NCBI GenBank assembly: GCA_017959525.1
Contig: JAGDAL010000346.1
Coordinates: 1 to 5,946 of the forward strand
Origin: Lachnospiraceae bacterium
GTDB lineage: Bacteria > Bacillota > Clostridia > Lachnospirales > Lachnospiraceae
Reading direction: 5' to 3'
Length of the DNA stretch: 5,946 nt
The position numbers and the translations under genes were made by a program. The notes below the pieces were generated by a model. The model ran no database searches. It saw nothing but the letters and a program-made list of their open reading frames with translations, and was not told the DNA's origin. Shown piece after piece: positions 5,512-5,946 of the stretch; the stretch's first letter is position 1, and every line of letters starts with the position of its first letter.

Positions 5512-5946
5512 ATGAGTAAGGGTGTTTATAAGACGACGAAAAAGAACGGAGACGTTTATTACAGATGCAGCATTACCAAGCAGGGCAAGCATGTCAGTCT
5601 TGGTAGCTTTGCTACGTCCAGAGAGGCTTCTCGGGCTTATAAAGAGGCGGAGAAGCTCTATTCCGATGCATCTTTGAATCTGCTGAACTTCAAATCGGTT
5701 TGCAAGACCCTGTCCCAGGACAAGGCCATTACGATTTTGAATCACAGAGACAACCGCATCTATATCAAGACGCCCATTTATCTTCGCACCGGCTTCTTTT
5801 CCTACTTCTTAGAAGGTGTCGGCGAGTTAAAGTTCGACAACGACGATCTCATCTACTACTCGAACCACCGCATCTTAGTGCATGACGGTCATCTCTATGT
5901 GAATGACTATGGTATGCAGTACGGGATTCTTGCGCGGTTCGGTATC
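5512..5946 (+). CDS. AP2-domain protein, probable HNH-endonuclease-like family; 3' end outside window
   Basis: An open frame of 145 codons runs from the ATG to the last base with no stop. Residues 4-50 match the AP2-type DNA-binding domain found in bacterial and phage homing-type nucleases: GVYKTTKKNGDVYYRCSITKQGKHVSLGSF, then ATSREASRAYKEAEKLY, the three-strand sheet with helix that ends in an Ala-Tyr-rich stretch. The rest (NHRDNRIYIKTPIYL, FFSYFLEGVGELKFDNDDLIYYSNHRILVHDGHLYVNDYGMQYGIL) recalls lachnospiral proteins often named HNH endonuclease. Any HNH catalytic residues would lie beyond the edge, so nuclease activity is not shown. The start is supported because the AP2 fold begins at residue 4; no in-frame Met follows until far downstream. 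The gene is divergent from thrC and sits next to the long inverted repeat. It may be a selfish gene or a host-adopted DNA-binding protein. AP2 domain likely; full function unknown. Confidence 0.75.
   Translation, partial: MSKGVYKTTKKNGDVYYRCSITKQGKHVSLGSFATSREASRAYKEAEKLYSDASLNLLNFKSVCKTLSQDKAITILNHRDNRIYIKTPIYLRTGFFSYFLEGVGELKFDNDDLIYYSNHRILVHDGHLYVNDYGMQYGILARFGI

Noticed and set aside
5476..5745. 89-residue open frame on the - strand
   Set aside because: It overlaps the AP2-domain frame on the other strand, has no recognised motif and no separate promoter; it is a shadow.

Overview
The window looks like chromosomal DNA of a Gram-positive anaerobe of the Clostridia, most likely Lachnospiraceae-like. 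This is an inference from gene style: AGGAGG-type ribosome sites, a FabF-FabZ-MarR arrangement, a clostridial-type threonine synthase of 496 residues, and an AP2-domain protein of a kind I recall as common in Lachnospiraceae. No rRNA, tRNA, insertion-sequence transposase or CRISPR array is visible.

Layout. (1) Positions 1-1971, + strand: the end of a fatty-acid synthesis operon, with fabF (5' end cut by the window edge), fabZ and a small MarR-family regulator, closed by an intrinsic terminator at 1978-2010. (2) Positions 2011-3647, + strand: a separate signalling operon with its own promoter and a perfect 14-bp palindrome upstream. It encodes a stand-alone CheY-like receiver, a protein with four 29-residue MshEN-like repeats joined to a CheX-like domain, and a 78-residue protein that may have an HPr-like fold without the phosphorylated histidine. 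(3) A hairpin at 3659-3686 serves as terminator for this operon and for the convergent thrC. (4) Positions 3702-5192, - strand: thrC, a single gene with a consensus promoter and a short leader. (5) Positions 5193-5511: a 319-bp intergenic region holding the thrC promoter, a 153-bp imperfect inverted repeat, and a TATAAT box only 6 bp before the next start codon. (6) Positions 5512-5946, + strand: an AP2-domain gene that runs off the right edge.

How the genes work together. FabF elongates and FabZ dehydrates acyl-ACP intermediates; the MarR protein is placed to act as a FabT-like regulator of that pathway. The CheY and MshEN-CheX pair looks like a receiver plus a CheX-type partner that may sense cyclic di-GMP. 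This trio is the most interesting part of the window. ThrC makes threonine from O-phosphohomoserine. The AP2 gene and the inverted repeat beside it have a mobile or selfish look, but nothing in the window proves mobility.
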